Assembly (NCBI GenBank): GCA_017881685.1
Contig: JADGQR010000104.1
Coordinates: 1 to 39,097 of the forward strand
Direction of reading: 5' to 3'
DNA: 39,097 bases
Origin: Gemmatimonadaceae bacterium
Lineage (GTDB): Bacteria > Gemmatimonadota > Gemmatimonadetes > Gemmatimonadales > Gemmatimonadaceae
Part shown: in pieces, positions 17,341 to 24,844 of the stretch
Position numbering within the stretch: position 1 is the first letter of the stretch
Layout: each line of letters opens with the position of its first letter
Made by a program: the position numbers and the translations under genes
Notes under the pieces: generated by a model
Database searches by the model: none
What the model was told of the DNA's origin: nothing
Seen by the model: only the letters and a program-made list of their open reading frames with translations

Positions 17341-17368
17341 GGCGTCGCCAGAAGCGCCAAGTGCTGTC
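17341..17368 (-). repeat. Shared leader element, copy B
   Basis: On the minus strand this reads GACAGC, four bases, then GGCGCTTCTGGCGACGCC, with the 18-base part identical to copy A. It ends 21 bases before the ATG of paralogue B. A shared regulatory site or leader RNA element is the likeliest reading, with recent duplication as the alternative. The gene-free stretch 17320-17633 holds this element, then about 170 bases in which I see nothing, then the padR operator region. Confidence 0.65.
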
Positions 17369-17543
17369 CTCTGAAAGTACAGACAGCGTGCGCGGGCTGG
17401 TGGAAAGCATCCGCGCGCATCACATCATTCATACTAACGGCTTCTGTCTCAAATAGCTGTAGAGATTGCGTCGTTACTGAGTAGTTACCCTGTCGGCCGA
17501 CGGACGACAAGTTGCACCCCAACCGCAAATTCAGGACTTGCGT

Positions 17544-17587
17544 CGATATATCGCCAGATATAGCATATAGGCGAACGATATATCGTT
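17544..17587 (+). promoter_or_regulatory. Twin palindromes, probable PadR operator
   Basis: CGATATATCG occurs at 17544-17553 and again inside the perfect 14-base palindrome AACGATATATCGTT at 17574-17587. The centres are 32 bases apart, about three helical turns, with AT-rich sequence (AGATATAGCATATAG) between that could hold a -10 box. PadR dimers commonly bind AT-rich palindromes at their own promoters, so self-repression is the natural reading. A further stem TCGGAG-ACTGG-CTCCGA lies at 17595-17611. Confidence 0.6.
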
Positions 17588-17633
17588 AGTGCTATCGGAG
17601 ACTGGCTCCGAAGCCGACTAATAGGAGAACGAC

Positions 17634-18212
17634 ATGCGGGATCAAAGATGCGGGCCCGGCTTCGCCTGGGCATTTGGAAGACGACCCGAAAACTTCGGAT
17701 TCGACGCCGGTGCGTTCTGGGCAGGACGCGGCAAGTCGCGCGGAGGACCGTTCGGCGGCGGAAGAATGTTCGACCAGGGACACCTCAAGTTCGTAATCCT
17801 TGGCCTCCTGGCAGAGAAGCCGAGGCACGGTTACGAGATCATCAAGGAAATCGAGGACAAGTTCGGCGGCCTGTATTCGCCGAGTCCCGGAACCGTCTAC
17901 CCGACGCTGACGATGCTCGAGGATCTGGGCTATGCCAAAGTCACACCGGAGCCGAGCGGCAAGAAAGTCTACGAAATCACGGACGAAGGCCGTGCGCATC
18001 TCGCCGAGAACAAGCCGGTGATGGATGACATTCTCGAGAAAATCGCTGATTTCGCTCAGAACGTGTTCGGAGAGCCGATGATGGAAGTTCATCGTGGCTT
18101 CAAGAACATCGGACGCTCGATATACGCGAAGAACTCGACGCGCACGCCTGAGCAGATCAAGAAGATCATTGAAATTCTGCAGCGAACGGCAACCGAAATA
18201 GACGCCGTGTAA
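17634..18212 (+). CDS. PadR-family transcriptional regulator
   Basis: A 192-residue DNA-binding regulator. The winged helix lies at about 45-125: HLKFVILGLLAEKPRHGYEIIKEIEDKFGGLYSPSPGTVYPTLTMLEDLGYAKVTPEPSGKKVYEITDEG, which is the standard PadR pattern. The N-terminal 45 residues are rich in Gly, Arg and Phe (GFAWAFGRRPENFGFDAGAFWAGRG), like many actinobacterial and acidobacterial PadR proteins. The C-terminal helices (about 130-190) should form the dimer arm. The ATG follows AGGAG with good spacing, and the twin palindromes lie upstream. The serpin gene is 74 bases downstream on the same strand and may be in its regulon. Confidence 0.93.
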   Translation: MRDQRCGPGFAWAFGRRPENFGFDAGAFWAGRGKSRGGPFGGGRMFDQGHLKFVILGLLAEKPRHGYEIIKEIEDKFGGLYSPSPGTVYPTLTMLEDLGYAKVTPEPSGKKVYEITDEGRAHLAENKPVMDDILEKIADFAQNVFGEPMMEVHRGFKNIGRSIYAKNSTRTPEQIKKIIEILQRTATEIDAV

Positions 18213-18248
18213 CTGGCATTCTCAGTCGTTCTTGCTTCCGCACGATTC

Positions 18249-18270
18249 TTGAAGCGAATTAGAGCTTCAA
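18249..18270 (+). promoter_or_regulatory. Inverted repeat in the serpin leader
   Basis: TTGAAGC-N8-GCTTCAA is a perfect 7-base inverted repeat that ends 5 bases before the strong ribosome site CGGAGG of the serpin gene. It could be an operator or a leader hairpin affecting ribosome access. Confidence 0.35.
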
Positions 18271-18286
18271 CTCACGGAGGCCCCGA

Positions 18287-19531
18287 ATGAAACTGCTTGG
18301 TGTGATCAGCATTGTTGCTCCGTTTGCCCTTGGCAGTCTCGCATGTTCGAGCGGGACTGCTCCGGCGCAGGCACCCGCCCCGCTGACTTCCCTTCCGCGT
18401 GCGCTGACGACGGCGGAACAGAAGCTGATCGGCGGAAGCAACATGTTTGCTTTCGATCTGATGCGACAGATCAACAGTGCGCAGCACAATGACAATGTGT
18501 TCGTGTCTCCGCTCAGCGCGTCAATGGCGCTGGGCATGGCATCGAACGGCGCCGCCGGCACTACGTACGATGCGTTTCACAACACGCTGCGCTTTGGGGA
18601 CGCGAACCGCCAGGAAGTGAATGAAGGTTACAAATCGCTCATCAGTCTTCTGACTGGACTCGACCCGAGCACCGACGTTCGCATCGCCAACTCGATCTGG
18701 TTCGAGAAGACGTTTCCGTTCAAGGACACCTTTCTCTCAGAGAGCAAATCGTTCTTCAGTGCGCAGGTTCAGGGATTGGACTTCAGCAAGCAATCATCCG
18801 TCGATGCAATCAACGGCTGGGTAAGCGATGCAACAGCGAAGAAGATCCCGACGATCATCGATTCGATCGATCCATCCGAGGTGATGTTCCTCATCAACGC
18901 GATCTACTTCAAGGGATCGTGGCAGCAGAAGTTCGATAAGGCGCAGACTACGGATGCTCCATTCCGGTCTTCGACGGGCCAGTCTCAGACTGTTCCGATG
19001 ATGCAGCACGAGGGCAGGATGAGATTCGCGCGTGAGCCCGGGCTCAGTGCCGTTGATCTCTACTACGGCAATTCCGCTTTTGCGATGACGCTGCTGCTTC
19101 CCGATTCGACAAGCGATATCAACGCTGTCACCGAGTCTCTCTCAGGAGCCGACTGGAACAAGCTGCTCGGCGAATTTCATGAGGGAGAAGTCGATCTTTT
19201 TCTGCCGCGATTCAGGATCGAATGGAAGAGGCAGCTCAACGACGACCTGCGTGCGTTGGGGCTTGGCGTTGCGTTCACAGACGCCGCCGACTTTACCGGA
19301 ATGTCCGATCAGGGACGCAGGCTTCGGATATCCCGCGTGATTCAGAAGACGTACGTGGACGTGAACGAAGAAGGAACAGAGGCCGCCGCTGTAACCTCAG
19401 TTGGCATTGAGGCCACGTCGTTACATGAGCCATTCACGGTTCGCTTCGACCGGCCGTTCATTTTCGCAATTCGTGAAAGATTCTCGGGGACGATTCTGTT
19501 CATAGGGAAGATCGTGAAACTGCCGGCGTAG
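18287..19531 (+). CDS. Serpin-family protease inhibitor, lipoprotein
   Basis: A 414-residue secreted serpin. The signal peptide ends in a lipobox (LGSLACSS, Cys20), so the inhibitor should be lipid-anchored in the envelope. Serpin landmarks are NVFVSPLSASMALGMASNGAAGTT (helix B region), VRIANSIWFEK, LINAIYFKGSWQQKF, FAMTLLLP and the C-terminal PFIFAIRERFSGTILFIGKI. The reactive loop hinge EEGTEAAAVTS starts at residue 361 and has the small-residue pattern of inhibitory serpins. Counting from the hinge Gly as P15 puts P1-P1' near Thr-Ser (GIEAT|SL), but the loop is about two residues longer than in antitrypsin, so the scissile bond is uncertain. The target protease is unknown. The ribosome site is GGAGG. 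Confidence 0.95.
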   Translation: MKLLGVISIVAPFALGSLACSSGTAPAQAPAPLTSLPRALTTAEQKLIGGSNMFAFDLMRQINSAQHNDNVFVSPLSASMALGMASNGAAGTTYDAFHNTLRFGDANRQEVNEGYKSLISLLTGLDPSTDVRIANSIWFEKTFPFKDTFLSESKSFFSAQVQGLDFSKQSSVDAINGWVSDATAKKIPTIIDSIDPSEVMFLINAIYFKGSWQQKFDKAQTTDAPFRSSTGQSQTVPMMQHEGRMRFAREPGLSAVDLYYGNSAFAMTLLLPDSTSDINAVTESLSGADWNKLLGEFHEGEVDLFLPRFRIEWKRQLNDDLRALGLGVAFTDAADFTGMSDQGRRLRISRVIQKTYVDVNEEGTEAAAVTSVGIEATSLHEPFTVRFDRPFIFAIRERFSGTILFIGKIVKLPA

Positions 19532-20023
19532 TCAGCGGACGGCCACATATATCTCCACTGCGTTCGGCTTTGATGGGTCGTACCGCTCGAAGTCAGTCGT
19601 AAACGCGCGTGACAACTCCGTCGTCTGGGAAAAGTATTTCCAGACGGCGGACCACCCGTCCATCACGGCTTGCGGCATCTCGCCTTCGACCGGAAAGACC
19701 ACATACTCCTGCGCGAGTACGGTGATCCCCGTCATTCCCCTGGGAACGTTGTCGAGATCGGGAACCTCGACTCCGACGATCGCCGAATACGGACCGTGAT
19801 CGTCACTCAGATATCGAGTGTACGCGCCGAGCATTACGCCGCGCTCCCTCACTTCGGCTATCTGCCCCACGAGCTCTTCGTCGATCGCGCGCTTCCACAA
19901 GCCGGGAATTTTCGCCCTTGCCGGATCCATCTCGTCGCGGTTTCTGGTCCGCACCTCCCAGCCGACGATGTACATCCCGAACAGACTTACGAATGTCGGT
20001 TCAACAGGAGTGACTTCGCTCAT
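19532..20023 (-). CDS. GyrI-like/AraC effector-binding-domain protein
   Basis: A 163-residue stand-alone effector-binding domain of the GyrI-like/SRPBCC-neighbour superfamily (Pfam families PF06445 and PF14526). Characteristic parts are VSLFGMYIVGWEVRTRN, IPGLWKRAIDEEL, YSAIVGVEV, ITVLAQEYVVFPVEGEM and the end NAVEIYVAVR. Such domains bind cationic or small hydrophobic ligands and may hydrolyse or sequester them. There is no DNA-binding domain. The ATG at 20023 overlaps the stop of the amidase gene as ATGA, so translation is coupled; the ORF-track GTG at 20053 would only extend into the amidase gene. The ending is one base past the serpin stop, tail to tail. Confidence 0.85.
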   Translation of the reverse strand: MSEVTPVEPTFVSLFGMYIVGWEVRTRNRDEMDPARAKIPGLWKRAIDEELVGQIAEVRERGVMLGAYTRYLSDDHGPYSAIVGVEVPDLDNVPRGMTGITVLAQEYVVFPVEGEMPQAVMDGWSAVWKYFSQTTELSRAFTTDFERYDPSKPNAVEIYVAVR

Positions 20024-21516
20024 CCAAATATCGGAGGATGGCGATCTTTCCACGGCAACGCCTGCTCGAGTTGTGCAGCAAGGTTGAACAAGGTCGCTTC
20101 GTCGGCATACCCCCCGACGATCTGTACACCCACAGGCAGATTCTCCGAATTCCAGTAAAGGGGCAGTGACATCGCCGGCTGCCCCGTAACGTTGAACATC
20201 GGCGTGTATGGAATAAAGTCAAAAATCTTTTCCGCGGCCTTTTCCAGCGCGCCAATTCTACGCAAGGTTCGCCCTGCCCCGAGGCGGCCGAGCGTACTCA
20301 GCAATCGCTTTTCTCCAGCGGGCGCCTGGAGCTCGCCGGTGCGCACCGGCGGCATTGCGAGGGTCGGAGTGAGCAGCACATCGATTGTCTCGAAGTACTG
20401 CCCTATTCGCCTGCCCGCACGCCTCAGAAAGTTCTCTGCCGTCACGAACTCGCCGGCCGTGATCGTCGAGCCAAGGAGATAGAGGCCCCACGTTGTGACT
20501 TCGACGTCGGCGTAAGTCGCCACGCGTCCGATGAGCCTTTTCGCATCACTCAGGTCAGCGTTGATCTCGCCGCATATCATCGTCAGAAATGCGCGATTGA
20601 ATTCATCGCGCTCCACTGGCGGCGCCGACTCGACCACCTCGTGCCCCATCGACTCGAGAAGCTGAACCGTGCTCATCACAGCCGACACGCAGTCGGAGTG
20701 CACGGTGTGGCCGACGAGCGGCTCCGTTGTAAAAGCAACTCTCAGTCTTCGCGGGGCGGCACTCACCTCTTCCAGAAATGGCCGCGCCGGAGGCTCGGCC
20801 CAATATGGCGCGCCGGCGTCGGGACCAGCGATCGCATCGAGCATCGCTGCGCTATCGCGAACCGAACGGGTGATACAGTGTTCGACCGCTGCGCCTTGCC
20901 ACACTTCGCCGTTGACCGGTCCAGTTGGAACGCGTCCGCGCGTCGGCTTGAGACCGAACACTCCGCAGCACGATGCGGGAACGCGGATCGACCCGCCGCC
21001 ATCACTCGCGCTTGCGAACGGCACCATTCCACTCGCTACCGCCGCTCCCGAACCGCCGGACGATCCGCCGGTCGTTCGTCCAACATCCCACGGATTGAAA
21101 GCGGGCCCATGCAACTCTGGTTCGGTAAACGGAGCAAGTCCGAATTCGGGCGTGTTCGTCTTGCCGAGGACAATGACGCCTGAGCGTCGGAATCGTTTGA
21201 CGGTTTCGGTATCGTGTGGTGGAATCCATCCTTTGAACAGCCGGCTTCCCGCCGTTATTGGCTCTCCGGCGTACCATGCCCCGAGATCTTTCAGGAGAAA
21301 TGGAACGCCCTTGAACGGCCCCTCTGGCAACGGACCTTCGGCCTGGGTGAGCGCGGAGTCGTACATCTTGTGCACGACCGCGTTGAGCATCGGGTTGTGT
21401 GACTCTATTCGTTCGATCGCCGATGCGACCAACTCCCTCGGCGAGACTTCGCCGGCGCGCACGAGTGCCGCAAGAGACAAGGCATCATGTGAGGAGAAAT
21501 CCTGCATGGGCTCCAT
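20020..21516 (-). CDS. Amidase-signature family hydrolase
   Basis: A 498-residue amidase with the complete Ser-cisSer-Lys triad: Lys76 in VPFLLKDLG, cis-Ser152 in [11 protein letters not shown] and nucleophile Ser176 in [10 protein letters not shown]; the spacing matches FAAH. The C-terminal part ([53 protein letters not shown]) resembles 6-aminohexanoate-cyclic-dimer hydrolase (NylA) relatives. There is no signal peptide. The ORF track begins at 21606, but the first 30 residues are Arg-rich and unlike the family; ATG 21516 or 21507 fits better. It hydrolyses an amide of unknown identity. It heads a two-gene unit with the GyrI-like gene through a 4-base overlap. Confidence 0.93.
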   Translation of the reverse strand: MEPMQDFSSHDALSLAALVRAGEVSPRELVASAIERIESHNPMLNAVVHKMYDSALTQAEGPLPEGPFKGVPFLLKDLGAWYAGEPITAGSRLFKGWIPPHDTETVKRFRRSGVIVLGKTNTPEFGLAPFTEPELHGPAFNPWDVGRTTGGSSGGSGAAVASGMVPFASASDGGGSIRVPASCCGVFGLKPTRGRVPTGPVNGEVWQGAAVEHCITRSVRDSAAMLDAIAGPDAGAPYWAEPPARPFLEEVSAAPRRLRVAFTTEPLVGHTVHSDCVSAVMSTVQLLESMGHEVVESAPPVERDEFNRAFLTMICGEINADLSDAKRLIGRVATYADVEVTTWGLYLLGSTITAGEFVTAENFLRRAGRRIGQYFETIDVLLTPTLAMPPVRTGELQAPAGEKRLLSTLGRLGAGRTLRRIGALEKAAEKIFDFIPYTPMFNVTGQPAMSLPLYWNSENLPVGVQIVGGYADEATLFNLAAQLEQALPWKDRHPPIFG

Positions 21517-21631
21517 TTGTCGACGATGGCGATGCGAAGTTCCGGCGATCCGCGTTCGTACCGCCACAATCCTGCGACAATTGAGGCCGCCGACGCAACG
21601 GGGCATGTCGGCAGATATGGCAGCGGGGGTG

Positions 21632-21663
21632 CGAGAGCGCCGCCAGTTGAGGCGGCGCTCTCG
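21632..21663. terminator. 13-base perfect stem-loop without T-tract
   Basis: CGAGAGCGCCGCC-AGTTGA-GGCGGCGCTCTCG is a perfect 13-base stem with a 6-base loop. It lies 5 bases past the stop of the DUF4097-like remnant and 115 bases before the amidase start. Neither side has a proper T-run, so it may be a factor-assisted terminator or an mRNA-stabilising stem. Confidence 0.45.
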
Positions 21664-21668
21664 TCGTT

Positions 21669-21908
21669 TCAGCCGTGCTTTCTGAGGTTCACCTGGCCGT
21701 TGCCGGTGTTGAAGCGCATCCTTCGGCCTCCTCCTCCAATCGTTCCCTGAATTCGACGCGTGTTCCAGTGCGCGGGAACTTCTACCGGGAAATCGGTATT
21801 GAAGTTGTTGTTATTGACGCTCGCCTCGATCGAGGCCGAGAGATTTGCCGGAGCAGTTACCGTGATCGATCGCGCGACATCTATCGTTCGCTCGTCGAAC
21901 GCTAGCAA
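21669..21908 (-). pseudogene. C-terminal remnant of a DUF4097-type beta-repeat protein
   Basis: The 79-residue frame reads ITVTAPANLSASIEASVNNNNFNTDFPVEVP ... [27 protein letters not shown]. The strand pattern, TDFP, GTIGGGG and a final R-x-x-TGNG-x-x-x-L-R-K are typical of the last repeats of DUF4097 putative adhesins, which are usually 250-350 residues with a signal peptide. Here only the end exists; the frame begins with a TTG and has no signal peptide, and the next plus-strand gene starts 18 bases beyond. The codon pattern is coding-like and unbroken, so the truncation may be recent. Alternatively it is a short free-standing domain gene. A perfect stem-loop follows the stop, as at the end of a once intact gene. 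Confidence 0.55.
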
Positions 21909-21925
21909 CTCGCAACCCGAGAATC

Positions 21926-23167
21926 TTGAACCAGAACACGCTGATAAGATTTCGTTGGCCGCTGATGCTGTCTCTACTTGTCATTGTGCTGACTGGAAGA
22001 GCTTCTTCAATTGTCGATACTTTCGACAAAGCGCCGCCCGCTGGCACAAGTCTCAATCTTCCGCCCGGCTATGTCGCGATGTCGCCCGTCTCGCGAACGT
22101 TCGACCTTCTCAGCCTGCTGTCGGTTCCGCAAACGGTGTGGCTGTTCGCTGTGGCAGCGCTGATAGTCGTTGCACAAATACTTCTCACGCGATCCGCGAA
22201 AGGCAGAAGTCTGTGGGTTCGGCTCATCTTTGGAGTCGTCGGAACGATAGCAGTAATCGCTGTGCTCGAGGCCGCGGTAATTCTTCTGCCGCGACCGATG
22301 GCGAATCTGAGAGTCGCAGATCCGCAGACGCTGCGGATCGATTTTCACAGTCACACGAACGCGTCACGCGACGCAAACCAGCGATCTACGCCTGCAGACA
22401 ACCGAGAGTGGCACGCGTCGGGCGGCTTTGACGTCGCCTACATCTCCGATCACGTGAAATTCGGCGGAGCTGCGGAGGCAATGCGAAGTAACCCCGCCAA
22501 AGCAGGACAGGGTTTCACAACCCTGAGCGCCGTCGAAGGCCGATATCACAGGATTCTCTCGACAATCATGCTCGGCCTCACTCAGGCGGACACCACTGTA
22601 CTCGACAGCAAGGGTCATCTGCTTCCCGGAACGCCGTCCATCGGGCAGACGCCCGTCACCATCGTCACAATTCCCAACGGCAACATCGACTCTGTCACGA
22701 CCGAGAGTCTCGACAGCCTTCCGCATTTCACTGGAATCGAGCTGGTCGATGCTGCGCCCCGCGGACTCGGTCAGCTCGATCGTGAGGAACCGAGGATCAG
22801 GGGCATTGCATCGAACGGACATTTGATGCTCGTCTCAGCATCCAACAATCACGGATGGGGACGCACTGTCGCAGCATGGAATCTGATGACGATCCCGGGT
22901 TGGAGAGACATGTCACCCGACTCTCTGTCCAAATTGATAGAGAAGCCTTTTCGAGAGCGGCAGACTGACGCCGTGACCATCGTGAAAAGATTGCGACCGA
23001 GAGCTCATGGACTCCTAGTGCCGTTCACCCTTCCAATCGCTTTGGCTCAGACACTCGGCAGTCTCAGTTTGGCCGAGCGCGGAGTATGGCTCGTGTGGAT
23101 CTGGGGAGTGACACTGATCGCTATGCTTCTGCGCAGAAGGAAACCGGCAGCTAGCCGCACCGCCTGA
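21926..23167 (+). CDS. Membrane-anchored PHP-like metal-dependent hydrolase
   Basis: A 413-residue protein with N-terminal helices (FRWPLMLSLLVIVLTG, TVWLFAVAALIVVAQILL, LIFGVVGTIAVIAVLEAAVILL), an extracytoplasmic catalytic region and a C-terminal helix (VWLVWIWGVTLIAMLL) with a basic tail. The region RIDFHSHTNASRDA (His141, His143) is the first PHP motif; YISDH and LSAVEG fit the later metal-binding steps and NNHGWG may be another. PHP enzymes split phosphoesters or act on related bonds. The start is TTG at 21926 with a weak ribosome site; ATG at 21965 is an alternative. It is convergent with the Wzy/WaaL-like gene and overlaps it by 17 bases. Confidence 0.75.
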   Translation: MNQNTLIRFRWPLMLSLLVIVLTGRASSIVDTFDKAPPAGTSLNLPPGYVAMSPVSRTFDLLSLLSVPQTVWLFAVAALIVVAQILLTRSAKGRSLWVRLIFGVVGTIAVIAVLEAAVILLPRPMANLRVADPQTLRIDFHSHTNASRDANQRSTPADNREWHASGGFDVAYISDHVKFGGAAEAMRSNPAKAGQGFTTLSAVEGRYHRILSTIMLGLTQADTTVLDSKGHLLPGTPSIGQTPVTIVTIPNGNIDSVTTESLDSLPHFTGIELVDAAPRGLGQLDREEPRIRGIASNGHLMLVSASNNHGWGRTVAAWNLMTIPGWRDMSPDSLSKLIEKPFRERQTDAVTIVKRLRPRAHGLLVPFTLPIALAQTLGSLSLAERGVWLVWIWGVTLIAMLLRRRKPAASRTA

Positions 23168-24746
23168 GAATTCGCTTTGGCGAAACAGCGGAGGGAAACA
23201 GGTCTCGTGCACGCTTCGCGTATGGCACGGCCTTCTCGCACCGTCCGCGATTCGCATACAGCTCGGCCACACGTGCGTTGATGCGATAGCTCCCCGGATC
23301 CCAGGCAGCTCCGCGTACCCAATCCGCTGTGTGTCCACCGTAGCCAATTACCGACATCGCGGTCGTCTGCGCAGCGCTCCTCGCGACGGAAAGAGCGACG
23401 ACGAGCAGCGTGACTGCCGTAATCAATTTCCACGAGCCCGATGAGAGATTTACTTCGCGCCCGCCGGAAACTGAGGCCGGGCGCGACCCGCCGCTCGCGG
23501 CGCCGAGAATTCCCCATACAAGAAATGACGGCGCAGCGAGCAGCAGCACCGCGTCGAAGCAGCTGACCACAATCGTTGCGGCGATCGTTGCGGCAAGCGC
23601 AATCTTGAGAAGAACCGAATCCGCGTCCGGAGCCTCGCTCCACTTTCTCATGGAAACGAGGAACAGGCCTCCAAAGACGCCGAGCAGCGCGAGCGTCGCG
23701 AGTAATCCCCGCTCCGAAACGAATGCTACCCAGTCGCTGCTGGGCCACGGGTTCGCTGTAGTGCCGTCGTCGGTAAGCGACTTGTCACCGCCCGGTGCGT
23801 ATTGGACATACCGCACTGGCCAGTTTCCCGGACCAACACCGAAGACAGGATTCGACTTCGCCATCTTCAGCGAATTCCTGTATTGCGCGATTCTTCCGCC
23901 GCCACTGCCTTTCCTGTAGTCGACCACGCCTTTCGCCGAATCCAGATATGGCGAGTCGCTCGTCCAGTGAAGACTGTTTGGCAGCGTAACCGAGAGGATC
24001 GCACCGATTGCTCCAGCGAGCGCAAGCCTGGCAAGCCGGCCGCCGACGATCTGGCGATTCCAATACTTCCGCGACGCGAAGAGCAGCACCGCAAGAATCA
24101 CCAGCGATCCAATGAGTGCAAGCCACGCCGCGCGCGACCGTGACAGCACGAGCGTCGCCGCGACGAGGGCCATTCCCATCGAGCCAGCGAGCGCTCCGAT
24201 CTGACGTCGGGCCGTAACGGTGCACCAGACAATCGAAGGCAGACCTATCGCCGAGATGTGCGCGATGAAGTTCCGGTTACCGAGTGTCCCACCGGGCGCG
24301 CGCGCGAGGGTGAATAAATCGGTTTCGACGCCATACGCCTGAAGCAAGGCGCTAATCGCGGCAACAACAGTCGCGACCGCCGCGGCAATGAGAAGTCCAC
24401 GCGTTCCGCCCTCCCGCGCGATTCGTCGCGTTGCCCAGAACACGAGCGCGGAGGAAACGCTGAGTCCGAGCGCCCTCTGAGCAAGCCAGTGATTCGTCGC
24501 GAAGAGCGCCGAGATCCCACTGAGCGCGAGGAAAATGATGAGCAAAGCATCGATCGCACTTATCGACAGCTTTCGCCGATTGCCAAACAATACGATGCCG
24601 CATACAAGTGCGGCGATGTGAAGCGCGAGCTCCTTCGGAACGAAATACCGGTCGAGCTCGAACGGCTTGTAAACCAGCGCGACGAGAATAACGGCAACGA
24701 AGCCGAGCTGGAGGAAGATCTTTGTCGCGCGTTCAGCAAATGTCAT
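23151..24746 (-). CDS. O-antigen ligase/polymerase-like (Wzy_C) membrane protein
   Basis: A 531-residue polytopic membrane protein with 11 or more hydrophobic segments. The Wzy_C core is visible: GGTLGNRNFIAHISAIGLP, LSRSRAAWLALIGSLVI and the large loop with RIAQYRNSLKMAKSNPVFGVGPGNWPVRYVQY. These match the WaaL/Wzy family that joins or polymerises surface glycans, or O-glycosylates proteins. The C-terminal 60 residues (SYRINARVAELYANRGRCEKAVPYAKRARDLFP) look like a TPR-type helical hairpin, which is common in such proteins. No glycosyltransferase genes are nearby. The ATG at 24746 is 98 bases from the divergent SIMPL gene. Confidence 0.85.
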   Translation of the reverse strand: MTFAERATKIFLQLGFVAVILVALVYKPFELDRYFVPKELALHIAALVCGIVLFGNRRKLSISAIDALLIIFLALSGISALFATNHWLAQRALGLSVSSALVFWATRRIAREGGTRGLLIAAAVATVVAAISALLQAYGVETDLFTLARAPGGTLGNRNFIAHISAIGLPSIVWCTVTARRQIGALAGSMGMALVAATLVLSRSRAAWLALIGSLVILAVLLFASRKYWNRQIVGGRLARLALAGAIGAILSVTLPNSLHWTSDSPYLDSAKGVVDYRKGSGGGRIAQYRNSLKMAKSNPVFGVGPGNWPVRYVQYAPGGDKSLTDDGTTANPWPSSDWVAFVSERGLLATLALLGVFGGLFLVSMRKWSEAPDADSVLLKIALAATIAATIVVSCFDAVLLLAAPSFLVWGILGAASGGSRPASVSGGREVNLSSGSWKLITAVTLLVVALSVARSAAQTTAMSVIGYGGHTADWVRGAAWDPGSYRINARVAELYANRGRCEKAVPYAKRARDLFPSAVSPKRILRRCG

Positions 24747-24802
24747 GGAAGCACAAGATCATGAACGAGGGCTCAATTAGCTAGAAGTTGTGGTTTCCTG
24801 AC

Positions 24803-24828
24803 GGTGTTCGCTGCATCTTGCGAACACC
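24803..24828 (+). promoter_or_regulatory. Perfect 9-base inverted repeat before the SIMPL gene
   Basis: GGTGTTCGC-TGCATCTT-GCGAACACC lies between the divergent Wzy-like and SIMPL genes and ends 5 bases before the CACGGAGA ribosome region. A dimeric regulator site or a leader hairpin are both possible. Confidence 0.5.
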
Positions 24829-24844
24829 ACCACACGGAGACCTG

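Noticed and set aside
20669-21685. 338-residue plus-strand ORF
   Set aside because: It is antisense to the amidase with its complete triad.
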